Assembly (NCBI RefSeq): GCF_003114855.1
Contig: NZ_BFBB01000003.1
Coordinates: forward strand, 437,077 to 501,076
Length of the DNA stretch: 64,000 bases
Direction: 5' to 3'
Source of the DNA: Leptospira ryugenii
GTDB taxonomy: Bacteria > Spirochaetota > Leptospiria > Leptospirales > Leptospiraceae
Part shown: positions 9,704-18,445 of the stretch, piece by piece
Position numbering within the stretch: the stretch's first letter is position 1
Layout: the number at the start of each line of letters is the position of its first letter
Notes under the pieces: model-generated
Seen by the model: the letters and a program-made list of their open reading frames with translations, nothing else
Told to the model about the DNA's origin: nothing
The model's database searches: none
Program-made: the position numbers and the translations under genes

Positions 9704-9891
9704 TCCAAAACCTCAGCCAGTGCCTTTAATGCTTTCCACTTTGTTAGATCTGACTTTTTGGTGACTTCATTTCTAAGTGCCAACCGTAGCAATTCCGCTT
9801 GCGAAATTCCTCTCCGATCTGATTCTTTTTTGAGGAGTTGGATTTCTTCTTCAGAAAATAAAATTTGGAATCTTTTATCAATCTTTGCCAT
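9700..9891 (-). CDS. Ribbon-helix-helix (CopG-type) DNA-binding protein, antitoxin-like
   Basis: 63 residues from the ATG at 9891: beta strand KRFQILFS, helix EEEIQLLKKESDRRG, turn and helix ISQAELLRLALRNEV, then a short C-terminal tail. This is the classic RHH/CopG fold. The ATG is chosen over longer upstream reading because GGAGGAG sits four bases before it and it overlaps the upstream TPR stop as TAATG. Followed directly by the PIN-like gene. It could autoregulate the pair, but it lacks an obvious own promoter and appears to be read through from the sensor gene. Confidence 0.72.
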   Translation of the reverse strand: MAKIDKRFQILFSEEEIQLLKKESDRRGISQAELLRLALRNEVTKKSDLTKWKALKALAEVLD

Positions 9892-10499
9892 TACTCCTCC
9901 TCTTCTATTTCCCTTTCGGCCTTTTCGTACTTTCTCCAATAGAGTTCGGCATCCCTCCATTGTCCCAAAGATTCATACAAAGCGGCGATGTTATAATAAG
10001 ACTCTGTCAAACGATAATCCTGTTTTACAGACTTCTGAAATAATTTAATCGCCTTTTCTTTGTTATCCGAAAACCATTCACTAAAGGCCCATAGATAATA
10101 CCATCGACCTAGATTTGGATCCCTTGGCCGAACTTGTTGTAGATGAAGGACACCTTCTTGGAATAGTTTTGCACTTTTTGCATAGTTCGATTTTAATAGT
10201 TTGGCTTTGTTCAGTCGAATCTCGATGGCCTCTTCTGTTTTTGGAACTTCTAAATCAGTGCGATACAACAAAGCCTTTGCATACAAAAGTTTAAAGTAGA
10301 TTTCGGACGGACTAAGCTCTAAATACCTTTCTATATAAGGAATGGATGTCGTTTCCTCGTCAGATTTGTGTAAGGCGAAAATTTGCTTTTTTAAGCTCCT
10401 GGCCATCTCTTGGCGCCGAGAGACTTCTGCGCTCGTTGTACTTGTAAAACATACGAGACTGAATACAACACTAAAGGTATAAATAATAGTTTTCACCAT
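9891..10499 (-). CDS. Exported TPR-like protein
   Basis: About 202 residues from the ATG at 10499. A signal peptide is visible (VKTIIYTFSVVFSLVCFTSTTSAEVS, cleavage near SAE). The rest consists of TPR-like helices, clearest at LWAFSEWFSDNKEKAIKLF and YNIAALYESLGQWRDAELYW. It begins about 29 bases inside the end of the large sensor gene and ends in a one-base TAATG junction with the RHH gene. Probably a periplasmic partner of the upstream membrane protein; function unknown. Confidence 0.68.
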   Translation of the reverse strand: MVKTIIYTFSVVFSLVCFTSTTSAEVSRRQEMARSLKKQIFALHKSDEETTSIPYIERYLELSPSEIYFKLLYAKALLYRTDLEVPKTEEAIEIRLNKAKLLKSNYAKSAKLFQEGVLHLQQVRPRDPNLGRWYYLWAFSEWFSDNKEKAIKLFQKSVKQDYRLTESYYNIAALYESLGQWRDAELYWRKYEKAEREIEEEE

Positions 10500-13305
10500 C
10501 ATCTGGATACCGCATGTATTTAGTTTCATAAGGGAACGGGTAAAGTTTAAGTAACTTTTCTAATGGAACCCGGATATCTTCTGCACTGATGATGACAAAA
10601 GCATTTGGAGAGTTTTCAATCACTCTGTCTTGGCTGTCTATAACCTTACAAACTTCTCGTAAAACATCTGCCTTTTTTTCTTCATTTTCATCTGTTGGAT
10701 GGTAGTTTTCCCATATCACATGTGTTACATAGGCATTTCGTTTTCCACCGAGTGTAGCTTGCAAAAAGGATCTCAACATCCAAGAAAGGCTATCTTCATA
10801 TAGCTCAGGAGTTTTGTTTTCCTTTTCCATTAATACATGTAAAGCGGGAATGATCTGCTTTAGCTTTTCTTTGATCATTCGTTTATGTGAATCGAGGAAT
10901 TTCTCTTTTTCCAGTTTATCCAAAAGAATCAAAAATAATCCTGGGAATCCGTTCTTTTCTAGATTGAATGCCAGGATTGATTCCACTTGGGCAAGGATCT
11001 CCCAAGAGAACTTTTTCACAATGAACTTGTCTTGTTTCAACTTTTCAGTGATCTGGAGGAGACAAAAACCTGATTCATCAAATTCTAAATAAGGATCATT
11101 ATACAAAAAAATTAAATTTGAACGCGTGTTATAGTCTAAACCAAAGGAGATTTGGCTGTGGTAAGACCCAATCGAATCATTGAGAAAGAGATATGAAAAT
11201 CTAGGTGATCCCAACCTTTGGATGAAGTTCCGTGTGTATTCCACAATACCATCCAAGGAGATCTCATCTCCACGGTAGACTCGGTCCAAAAGTGAGTATT
11301 CAAATTTGTGTTCTTCTGGGATTGGCCAGGAAGGGATCTCTCTCCGAAGGTCTGTTTGGCGCCTACCTTCGGCGGTCTCAGGAGATCCTTTGACCCGGTC
11401 CACCAACTTCTTGAGGTCGGAATTGAAAATGGAATCCCGTTTCTCTTGGATCGGTAGAGGAAGGGTTACCGATGTTTGGTTCCATAACTTGGGAGGTATG
11501 TACAAAGGCTTCTTGTTTTTCACGGGGACTTCTCCCATTGGATAGTTTGCCTCCGATTCCGCAATCTTTTGTTCAGTTAAAATAGGCTCCTCTTGGGATC
11601 TCAATTCTTCGCCAAGGATTGGACTTAGGGAACTTTGCCCCTCGTCTGCTAGAGGAAGGACTTGCTCTGAAAGCGCCTCTACACTTTCTACGGGGGATAG
11701 TTCGGAATTGCCTTCATCTTCCTTGCGATGGCGAATTGAAAATTTAGAATAAAAATGCAAACCAAACAGAGGTATGATGGTGAATAGAGATAAATAGAGT
11801 AATAAAGGAAAGGAGTCTGTTGCACGAAATACCACCAGTCCTTTGGTAAACATGGCTTTTGGATTTTGGCCCTCGTAAGCTAAATAAGACTGACCAAAGA
11901 CTGATACTTTTTTTGGAAAGAAATGAGTCCTTAAGTCCTCCGATAAAAAGTCCTCTTGCCAAGCAAATGGGTGTTTGGTGAATGTTTCCTTACTTTTATT
12001 GTCAGAAAACCTATACTTCGGGATCAAAAGATAGAACTCGTCGTGATAGCCCTTTTTCTTTGCATTTAAAAAGGTAGGTTGTATCACTACCAAGGCAATC
12101 TTATTTCCGCCATCCAAAGGAACCAAAAGCAATAGTTCAGATTTAAGTTGGTAAAGTTGTGAGACTCCAGCCCTCTTCGTATTTTCTAAAGCAATGTTGA
12201 TCTCTTGTCCAAAACGATTCCATAAAAATGTAGTTTGGGATTCGACAACATACAATTCCTGGAGACTGGGATCAAAAGTATCCACAAACAATGAATCTGT
12301 TTCTTTCGCAAAACTTAGTTGGTAGATAACATTTTTTTCCAATTGATGGAGATACTGTTCAATCTCCTCATGTCGACTCGATATCCACTTATGTTGAAAC
12401 TGGTCTTCAGGAAAAACTACTTTGACGAGATAGTATGTAAAGACAGAAAACAGGAAGAAAAGTAAGGCTATCAATCTATGCCTAGAGATGAATATGGATT
12501 CTCCGTTCTGAATCAACCAGATTCCCAAAAGAAAACAAAGAGAAGAGAAAATTCCAAAAAAGAGAAAAAGAAAAAAGCTAATCTCTTTTTTTCCGAACCA
12601 GCTGAGAGGACGTAAAATATAAATTTGATACCCTTTCCATTCTACTAAGCTTAGATAGGAGACCTTACCGTAAAGAGTCCAACTGATACTTTGATTTTCT
12701 ATGCCTGTAAATTTTTCTAATAGATCTTTTTCACTCCTGTCGCCTTTCAAAAGGGATTCATCATTCGACAGAAGAATGTCTTTTTTGATAGGATCAAAAA
12801 GCCAATACAAAAAACGTATCTGTACGTTTGGATTGGATAGACCTAGGGCGGGACTTTGAGTTCTTTCAAAAACAAAATAAAAATCGCCTCCCAAAGAACG
12901 ATACACCTGCTCACCTGTGGACAAAAAACTAAGGGTGCCTGGTGTTTGTATTTGTTCTCTATGTCTAATTTCAGATTGAAAGATTTCTTTACTTTCCATC
13001 TCTGAATATAGTAACTTTGCACTCTCATCATAAATTCGAATTGAACTGATATGAGTGGATTTCTTCAGTCGATCAGCCATTTCACTCGCATTAAACGGCA
13101 GTGAGTCCTGGTCCAAAACAAATTCAATCTGATGGATGAGGTGCCTACTTAGGTGATCAAACTGAGAATCTAAATCTTGAAAAAATTTTTTCTCCTCAAG
13201 TTTTCCGTTGACCGATACACGGACTGCTGTCATCACCGAGCTAAGTACGAGACTTAAGAGTAAGAAGAGACTTAGATTTCTGATTAGGATTTGTTTTCTC
13301 TTCAT
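10471..13305 (-). CDS. Large membrane sensor-like protein
   Basis: 944 residues. Transmembrane segments are seen near residues 9-28, 240-265, 278-298 and about 500-520, bracketing two extracytoplasmic regions (about 30-240 and 300-500) of the size of dCache/PAS sensor domains. A Glu/Pro-rich linker (about 530-660) leads to a cytoplasmic part with a GAF-like section (FIQRLGSPRFSYLFLNDS). The last 110 residues have the outline of a decayed nucleotide-cyclase/GGDEF fold (KADVLREVCKVIDSQDRVIE) but no GGDEF motif. I do not recognise the family; the domain reading is inference. First gene of the operon with the TPR, RHH and PIN-like genes, divergent from 13356. Confidence 0.6.
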   Translation of the reverse strand: MKRKQILIRNLSLFLLLSLVLSSVMTAVRVSVNGKLEEKKFFQDLDSQFDHLSRHLIHQIEFVLDQDSLPFNASEMADRLKKSTHISSIRIYDESAKLLYSEMESKEIFQSEIRHREQIQTPGTLSFLSTGEQVYRSLGGDFYFVFERTQSPALGLSNPNVQIRFLYWLFDPIKKDILLSNDESLLKGDRSEKDLLEKFTGIENQSISWTLYGKVSYLSLVEWKGYQIYILRPLSWFGKKEISFFLFLFFGIFSSLCFLLGIWLIQNGESIFISRHRLIALLFFLFSVFTYYLVKVVFPEDQFQHKWISSRHEEIEQYLHQLEKNVIYQLSFAKETDSLFVDTFDPSLQELYVVESQTTFLWNRFGQEINIALENTKRAGVSQLYQLKSELLLLVPLDGGNKIALVVIQPTFLNAKKKGYHDEFYLLIPKYRFSDNKSKETFTKHPFAWQEDFLSEDLRTHFFPKKVSVFGQSYLAYEGQNPKAMFTKGLVVFRATDSFPLLLYLSLFTIIPLFGLHFYSKFSIRHRKEDEGNSELSPVESVEALSEQVLPLADEGQSSLSPILGEELRSQEEPILTEQKIAESEANYPMGEVPVKNKKPLYIPPKLWNQTSVTLPLPIQEKRDSIFNSDLKKLVDRVKGSPETAEGRRQTDLRREIPSWPIPEEHKFEYSLLDRVYRGDEISLDGIVEYTRNFIQRLGSPRFSYLFLNDSIGSYHSQISFGLDYNTRSNLIFLYNDPYLEFDESGFCLLQITEKLKQDKFIVKKFSWEILAQVESILAFNLEKNGFPGLFLILLDKLEKEKFLDSHKRMIKEKLKQIIPALHVLMEKENKTPELYEDSLSWMLRSFLQATLGGKRNAYVTHVIWENYHPTDENEEKKADVLREVCKVIDSQDRVIENSPNAFVIISAEDIRVPLEKLLKLYPFPYETKYMRYPDDGENYYLYL

Positions 13306-13355
13306 TAGTATGATTATCGGATTTTATCGCGGGAATTTCAGTCTAAAGAGAACAA

Positions 13356-14330
13356 ATGATATTTTATGTCTTTGTAGATGGAATCGGAATCGGTTCCTAC
13401 CAACCAGAAACCAATCCCTTTAGTCGTTTTGCCAAGGGACTACTCAGCCCACTCGGGGGACTCCCTCTGTCTGAAAGTAGACTGAGTGCAAAAGCCAGCC
13501 AAATTCGCATTTTGGAAACAGATGCACATATGGGCATTCCAGGTCTCCCCCAATCGGCGACGGGACAGACCGCCCTTTGGACAGGCGTGAATGGACCTCA
13601 GGTCCTGGGAAGGCATGTCAGTGGTTTCCCGACGGTTACCTTACGCAAGATCATTGCCCAACATTCCATCATAAAAGTCATGCAGGAGGCTGGCAAACAG
13701 GCAGATTTTTTAAACTGCTTTACTGATCCATATTTAAAGCACGTAAGAGAAAATCCCAAATTGGTATCAGCCTCCACACTCGTGCAAACGGCCAGTGATA
13801 GACCTTTAAAGAATTTGGAAGATTTACGGAATGGCCGTGGGCTCTACATGGACATTACAAGAGGTTTTTTGAGAGAGATGGCAAAAGACTTTTTGTCTCC
13901 TGATGATCCCGTCTTGGAACCTCAAGACCCATATAATACTGGCAAGGCGGTCTTTTCGAATTTTAAAGATTATGATCTTTGTATTTATGAGTATTTTTTA
14001 ACAGATAAAGTTGGGCACGCACAGGATTGGGAAAAGGCTCAAATCGTTATCGAGATTTTGGAATCCTTTTTGGAAGGATGCATAGATGGTATGGATATCG
14101 AAAAGGATACGTTTATCCTTACGAGTGACCATGGAAATTTAGAAGACCTAAGCCAAAAGAACCATACAGAAAACAAAGTGCCCACTTACCTCAGTGGCAA
14201 ACTTGCTGCTGAAATGGCGACTTCTATCCAATCTTTAAAAGACATCCCATTGCAAATCTACAAAAGCCTCGGCATGTGGGATGCCATTAACTCACTTTCT
14301 AAGAATGAATTTGAGGCCTCAAAACTCTAG
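13356..14330 (+). CDS. Alkaline-phosphatase-superfamily metalloenzyme
   Basis: 324 residues with the marks of the phosphopentomutase/phosphoglycerate mutase/alkaline phosphatase superfamily. These are N-terminal FYVFVDGIGIGSYQP (metal-binding Asp), QSATGQTALWTGVN (nucleophile-region Thr), DKVGHAQDW (metal-binding D/H) and TSDHGNLEDLS (the DHG motif) followed by HTENKVPTYL with a further His. It is shorter than phosphoglycerate mutase (about 510) or phosphopentomutase (about 390), so the substrate is uncertain. Probably cytoplasmic. Its end overlaps the convergent TPR gene by 12 bases. Confidence 0.78.
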   Translation: MIFYVFVDGIGIGSYQPETNPFSRFAKGLLSPLGGLPLSESRLSAKASQIRILETDAHMGIPGLPQSATGQTALWTGVNGPQVLGRHVSGFPTVTLRKIIAQHSIIKVMQEAGKQADFLNCFTDPYLKHVRENPKLVSASTLVQTASDRPLKNLEDLRNGRGLYMDITRGFLREMAKDFLSPDDPVLEPQDPYNTGKAVFSNFKDYDLCIYEYFLTDKVGHAQDWEKAQIVIEILESFLEGCIDGMDIEKDTFILTSDHGNLEDLSQKNHTENKVPTYLSGKLAAEMATSIQSLKDIPLQIYKSLGMWDAINSLSKNEFEASKL

Positions 14331-15512
14331 ATCATTTCCCGATGCTTTTTGGTTTGTTTTTTCCATGAGTGGTGAGACAGAGTTTTTGCGTTCTTGTTTA
14401 ACGCCTTCAAAACTGAGATCATCATTTACGGGCATTTCATCTTCATCTTTCAGTTGGTCCAGTGATTCTTTCTTCCAAGCAATGGCTTTTTCCGTGATGT
14501 GGTTTTTCGGATATTTATCCACAATGGTTTGGAATACGGAAGCAGCTTCTGTATACTTGCCTTGCCTGAAATAAATGGTTCCTTTTTTATAAAGGGCTTG
14601 TTGGTCCAGTGTATAGACTTGATTCGCCAAGGTTTTATTTAGATACTCTAGTGCCTGTGGTAATCTACCCAAGGCATCATAAGCAGAAGCAATATGGTAA
14701 TAAGAATTTTCTTCTACGGAAGGACTAGGATTGATGCTCAAGGATTTTTGAAACAACTCAATGGATTTCCAGTATGTCTTTTTTGAATAGAGTTGCATAG
14801 CTTCTGAAAAGACTGAGTTCTTATACTCATCGACGATTTCGGTCTTTGCTCCAGAAAGTTGATTTTCCGTATCAATGTATTCATCAAAGACATCGAAGGA
14901 GGCCCATTCTTTTCCTTGTTTGCGTAATGTCCTTCCCCAACCAATACGAGAATCGGTATTGTTTGTGTCCTCTTGCAAAGACAGAATATAATTTTTTCTA
15001 GCCAACTCATACTCTTTTTTGCGGTAAGAAAAGTCGCCTAAGGATTGCAACACCTTTGATCTCAATTTACTATCTGCTGAGGTTCTTAACACAGATTCCA
15101 AATGACCTTTGCCTTCTACCTCTTGGTCCAGACGAAGGAGTAAATTTCCAAGAGAGTATGCAAGTAGATTTTTTTCATCCTCAGTAAGATTCGCTTTGGA
15201 TCTCAATGATTTGTAGATATCCAGAGCAAGGTAATGATCTCCATTCTTTTCAAGAGCCCTTGCTTGGTTGTACTTGATCCGAAATTCAAATTCACTGGTA
15301 TTTTGTTTGCCAGCTAATTCGGAGAAGATTGTCAATGCCTTCTCTTTTCCTGTAGGACCACTTTGTTTTAAATACTCTTCTCCTTCTTGGATTTTCTCTA
15401 AAACAGAGGAGGAACGGTCTAAATTTGATTCGAGCGTTGTTTGATAAAATGCAGTAATGATACCGGCACAAATGAATAAGAATCCGGCCAATGCGATGAT
15501 AGTCCGATTCAT
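14319..15512 (-). CDS. Membrane-anchored TPR protein
   Basis: 397 residues. One N-terminal membrane anchor or uncleaved signal (IIALAGFLFICAGIITAFYQ, residues about 5-24) is followed by TPR repeats to about residue 350 (YHIASAYDALGRLPQALEYL, ALYKKGTIYFRQGKYTEAAS). It lacks the cleavage site of a clear signal peptide, so it is probably tethered to the inner membrane facing the periplasm. The ATG overlaps the stop of the Fn3 gene by four bases, tying the two together. Function unknown. Confidence 0.72.
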   Translation of the reverse strand: MNRTIIALAGFLFICAGIITAFYQTTLESNLDRSSSVLEKIQEGEEYLKQSGPTGKEKALTIFSELAGKQNTSEFEFRIKYNQARALEKNGDHYLALDIYKSLRSKANLTEDEKNLLAYSLGNLLLRLDQEVEGKGHLESVLRTSADSKLRSKVLQSLGDFSYRKKEYELARKNYILSLQEDTNNTDSRIGWGRTLRKQGKEWASFDVFDEYIDTENQLSGAKTEIVDEYKNSVFSEAMQLYSKKTYWKSIELFQKSLSINPSPSVEENSYYHIASAYDALGRLPQALEYLNKTLANQVYTLDQQALYKKGTIYFRQGKYTEAASVFQTIVDKYPKNHITEKAIAWKKESLDQLKDEDEMPVNDDLSFEGVKQERKNSVSPLMEKTNQKASGNDLEF

Positions 15513-17179
15513 GATTTACCTCTACTTAATTTTTCTAATACTTGGTTGGTCCAGAAATCTGTTCTTTCTGGCGAAAAGGATTTGGCTTCATTCTTTTGTA
15601 AATACTTCAAAGCCTTTCTCTGGTCACCTAACTTGGAATGACTGATTCCCAAAAATAGGTATGCTTTTCCGAGTAAGTGTCCATGTTTTTCTCTTTTTAT
15701 GTAGGACTCAAGCTGATATACTGCTAACTCGAATTTCTTTTTCATAAATGTTTCGCGTAAAATCAAATCTAAATCTGAGTCAGAGGTATCAAAGACAACC
15801 GTACTTTGTGAATGAGTGCCTTGTACAGAGATCGATTCTTCATCTTTTAATTTTAAATCTACGGGTGCAACATAACTTTGGTTACTTACAACTTCTTGTT
15901 TTTTCTCTGTCTCGTTCGGTTTCTGTTCTTGTTTGGCTACTTCTTCGCGGCTAGGAACGACGAGATCTTTGTCAAAATCAAATCTGAAATAAGATACGTT
16001 TTCAGATAGATTGAAATCTTCATCGATAGAGGAAGATTTTACAGTCACACCAAAGTAGAGATCTTCTATAGGTTTTAACTCTTTGATATAAAAACTTGTT
16101 TTCGGATGGTTGATACTGGCAACCTTTACTGCCATTCCGGGCCCAAAAGATTGTGTTCCAGCATTGAATGGCCGGGTGGAAGCATAAACTGAATAGACCG
16201 TAGAACCATCCGTGACTTCCGGGCCAAGCCAGGTCATCACTACTCCCTTACCTACTCGTTCATAGCCTATCCCTCTTACATGTAAAGTTCCTGGTGGGTC
16301 TGGTTTTACTTCGGGAGTCGTTTTATTCGGATTTGGGTTGGAGACAGGACTGGACTCTGTGATAACCTCTGCATCATCCGAGTTTTTGTTTCGTACATAA
16401 AACACCCGAATGGTGGATTCTTTGTCTACTAAGGGCAAGGTTTCTTCTCCCTTCCCTTCTTTGACAGATACTCCATAATAGACTGTTTGGGATTTTTCCA
16501 AACTTTGGTCTAGAAAGGAATTTGTCGGATGGCCAACTTCTGCGAGTTTTGTGGCCTTTTGCATCAAGGGAAGAGTAGTCAAAGGAGAATTTGATCTATA
16601 AATTGTATAGATAGTCCTTCCGGCAGTTGCTCTGGCTGGAGGATTCCAAGATATTCTAATAAAATTATTTTCTGATATGGCTTGGATATCTCGGATAAAT
16701 CCTGAAGGCAAAGGCAAAGGATCAAAATCTGGTGTATTGCTGATGCTCGGATTGGTTTCTGTTTCCTCGATGACGATAGGAGTGATTGTATAGTTTTGAT
16801 TTGCGAAAAGTTTTACTTCTCGTTTGCGAATATCACTGACAAGTGCAACCGCATAATAGTAGGTACCTGGTTTTAAATTATAATCATAAAAGGATTTTGC
16901 GCCGTTGGGTCCACCCGACTTATACCGACCCAATGAGTCAGCAATGAATAATTTTTCTGCAGTATCAATCATGGAATTGGAACGGGCAATGATGACCTCG
17001 CCTTCATCTTTGGGCGGGTCCCAATTGAGTATGATAGAACGTTTGTCAGCTAACTGGGTAGCCCGTAGTAATTTCGCAACCGAAGGAAATTTTTTTTCAT
17101 CAAAAGAATTGTCAGCTAGCAAAAGGCATGGAAATATAATTGCAAAATAACAAATCCAATGAAGTTGCGAGACTTTCAT
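15509..17179 (-). CDS. Exported fibronectin-type-III-like protein with TPR tail
   Basis: 556 residues with a signal peptide (HWICYFAIIFPCLLLADNSF). Three Fn3-like units follow: RSIILNWDPPKDEGEVIIAR at about 45, FIRISWNPPARATAGRTIY at about 170, and GVVMTWLGPEVTDGSTVYSV at about 305. Each carries the W-P and Y-x-V pattern of Fn3 repeats. The C-terminal 90 residues are TPR-like (LGKAYLFLGISHSKLGDQRK). Probably a periplasmic or surface adaptor. It is coupled to the following TPR gene by a four-base overlap and is divergent from the methyltransferase at 17260. Confidence 0.7.
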   Translation of the reverse strand: MKVSQLHWICYFAIIFPCLLLADNSFDEKKFPSVAKLLRATQLADKRSIILNWDPPKDEGEVIIARSNSMIDTAEKLFIADSLGRYKSGGPNGAKSFYDYNLKPGTYYYAVALVSDIRKREVKLFANQNYTITPIVIEETETNPSISNTPDFDPLPLPSGFIRDIQAISENNFIRISWNPPARATAGRTIYTIYRSNSPLTTLPLMQKATKLAEVGHPTNSFLDQSLEKSQTVYYGVSVKEGKGEETLPLVDKESTIRVFYVRNKNSDDAEVITESSPVSNPNPNKTTPEVKPDPPGTLHVRGIGYERVGKGVVMTWLGPEVTDGSTVYSVYASTRPFNAGTQSFGPGMAVKVASINHPKTSFYIKELKPIEDLYFGVTVKSSSIDEDFNLSENVSYFRFDFDKDLVVPSREEVAKQEQKPNETEKKQEVVSNQSYVAPVDLKLKDEESISVQGTHSQSTVVFDTSDSDLDLILRETFMKKKFELAVYQLESYIKREKHGHLLGKAYLFLGISHSKLGDQRKALKYLQKNEAKSFSPERTDFWTNQVLEKLSRGKS

Positions 17180-17259
17180 AGTTTCATTTTCGGAATCAAA
17201 AGTCCTCGAATTAAATTTTTCTCTTGTACGATAATTCCTAGTTCCTAAGAATCGACATT

Positions 17260-17919
17260 ATGTCCGAGACGGAGTATTTCAAGTCTCTTAAATACCAAGA
17301 ATACCTTCTTTCTTCGCACCGTAAGGAAATTTGTCCGCCTGAGGATGTGTTTCAATTTTTCAATTGGAAGGGAATCACCAACTTAGTGGATTTTGGTTCG
17401 GGTCTCGGTTTCTATTTTCAGGAATTCAGAAAATGGATGCCCAATGTATGGATTTGGGCGGGGGAATGCCAACAGGATATCATAGACATGATCCTTCGGC
17501 GAAAGCTTCTGGAAGGTATCGAAAACCTTACCCCTTTTTATATCGACCAATCGGACCACCCCCTTTTGCCAGAATGGATACCTGTACCGGAAGCCATATT
17601 TGCTTCCCTTTCTTTATCCACATTTCCTAACCCTGGTTTGGCGATGGATGGATTGATCCGTTCAATGAAATCCGGCGGGAGATTATTGATTGTGGATTGG
17701 GCAAAAACAGAATCCTTAGGATTCGGTCCCAAAATCAACGAAAAGATTTCCTTGGACAAAATGGTATTTTTAGCGGAAGAATATAAACTTACCGTGATCA
17801 AATCAGGAAGGATTTCTGAATTTTTTTATGGATTGGAAGTAAAAGCAAGCAGAGAGTTTGTGTATGGATACTACGACTTAAAAGAAGAGGAAGATGATAC
17901 AGACATCTTCCGTTTTTAA
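17260..17919 (+). CDS. Class I SAM-dependent methyltransferase
   Basis: 219 residues. The SAM-binding motif I is clear (NLVDFGSGLGFYFQEF, about residues 42-57), with an acidic motif II position (AGECQQD) and a motif near IFASLSLSTFPNPGLAMDGL followed by SGGRLLIVDWAKTES. This is the Rossmann pattern of the UbiE/methyltransf_11 group. The substrate is not evident. Its stop is directly adjacent to the stop of the convergent thioesterase gene, with no spacer. Confidence 0.75.
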   Translation: MSETEYFKSLKYQEYLLSSHRKEICPPEDVFQFFNWKGITNLVDFGSGLGFYFQEFRKWMPNVWIWAGECQQDIIDMILRRKLLEGIENLTPFYIDQSDHPLLPEWIPVPEAIFASLSLSTFPNPGLAMDGLIRSMKSGGRLLIVDWAKTESLGFGPKINEKISLDKMVFLAEEYKLTVIKSGRISEFFYGLEVKASREFVYGYYDLKEEEDDTDIFRF

Positions 17920-18408
17920 TTAGTCTTTTCTTCTAATGTAAAGTTCCTTATCCACTCGAGCCACATGCGTACCATCTTCATCATAGACATTCGCCTCATA
18001 AAATCTAGTCGTCTTTTTCTTTTCTGCAACTATATCTCGAATGGTTTGGATTTCTTCTTCGGCTATGTGAAACTTTACACTAACTGTTTGCCTGCCAGGT
18101 TTTAAAAAATCTATCTTTGCCGACTTATCCCAAACTATGAAATTGGGACCTAGGTTTTTCATTAATATGAACATAAAGAAAGGATCACACATAGAATAGA
18201 GAGATCCGCCAAAGTGAGTACCTACATAATTTGTATTGCTAAGTACTATAGGCATTTTTACTTCATATGTATAATCATCGATTTCAACAGGAAGTATATT
18301 TGCTCCACGGTATGGTCCAAACATGCGAAATGCTTCCTGCATCCCAAAATTTTCTTTTAAAAATTGCCATAATGGGTGAACTGAATAGTCTACTTTACGC
18401 TTGGACAT
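17920..18408 (-). CDS. Hotdog-fold thioesterase-like protein (DUF4442 type)
   Basis: 162 residues with hotdog-fold features: AFRMFGPYRGANILPVEID, a central NTNYVGTHFGGSLYSMCDPFF helix start, and DKSAKIDFLKPGRQTVSVKF. The pattern fits the DUF4442/YiiD-C-like branch of PaaI thioesterases, which act on acyl-CoA or acyl-ACP, but the natural substrate is unknown. It follows the GGDEF gene on the same strand after 37 bases. Confidence 0.72.
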   Translation of the reverse strand: MSKRKVDYSVHPLWQFLKENFGMQEAFRMFGPYRGANILPVEIDDYTYEVKMPIVLSNTNYVGTHFGGSLYSMCDPFFMFILMKNLGPNFIVWDKSAKIDFLKPGRQTVSVKFHIAEEEIQTIRDIVAEKKKTTRFYEANVYDEDGTHVARVDKELYIRRKD

Positions 18409-18445
18409 TTACGACAGAAAAGCCTAAATGCTCCAAACTGTCGAA

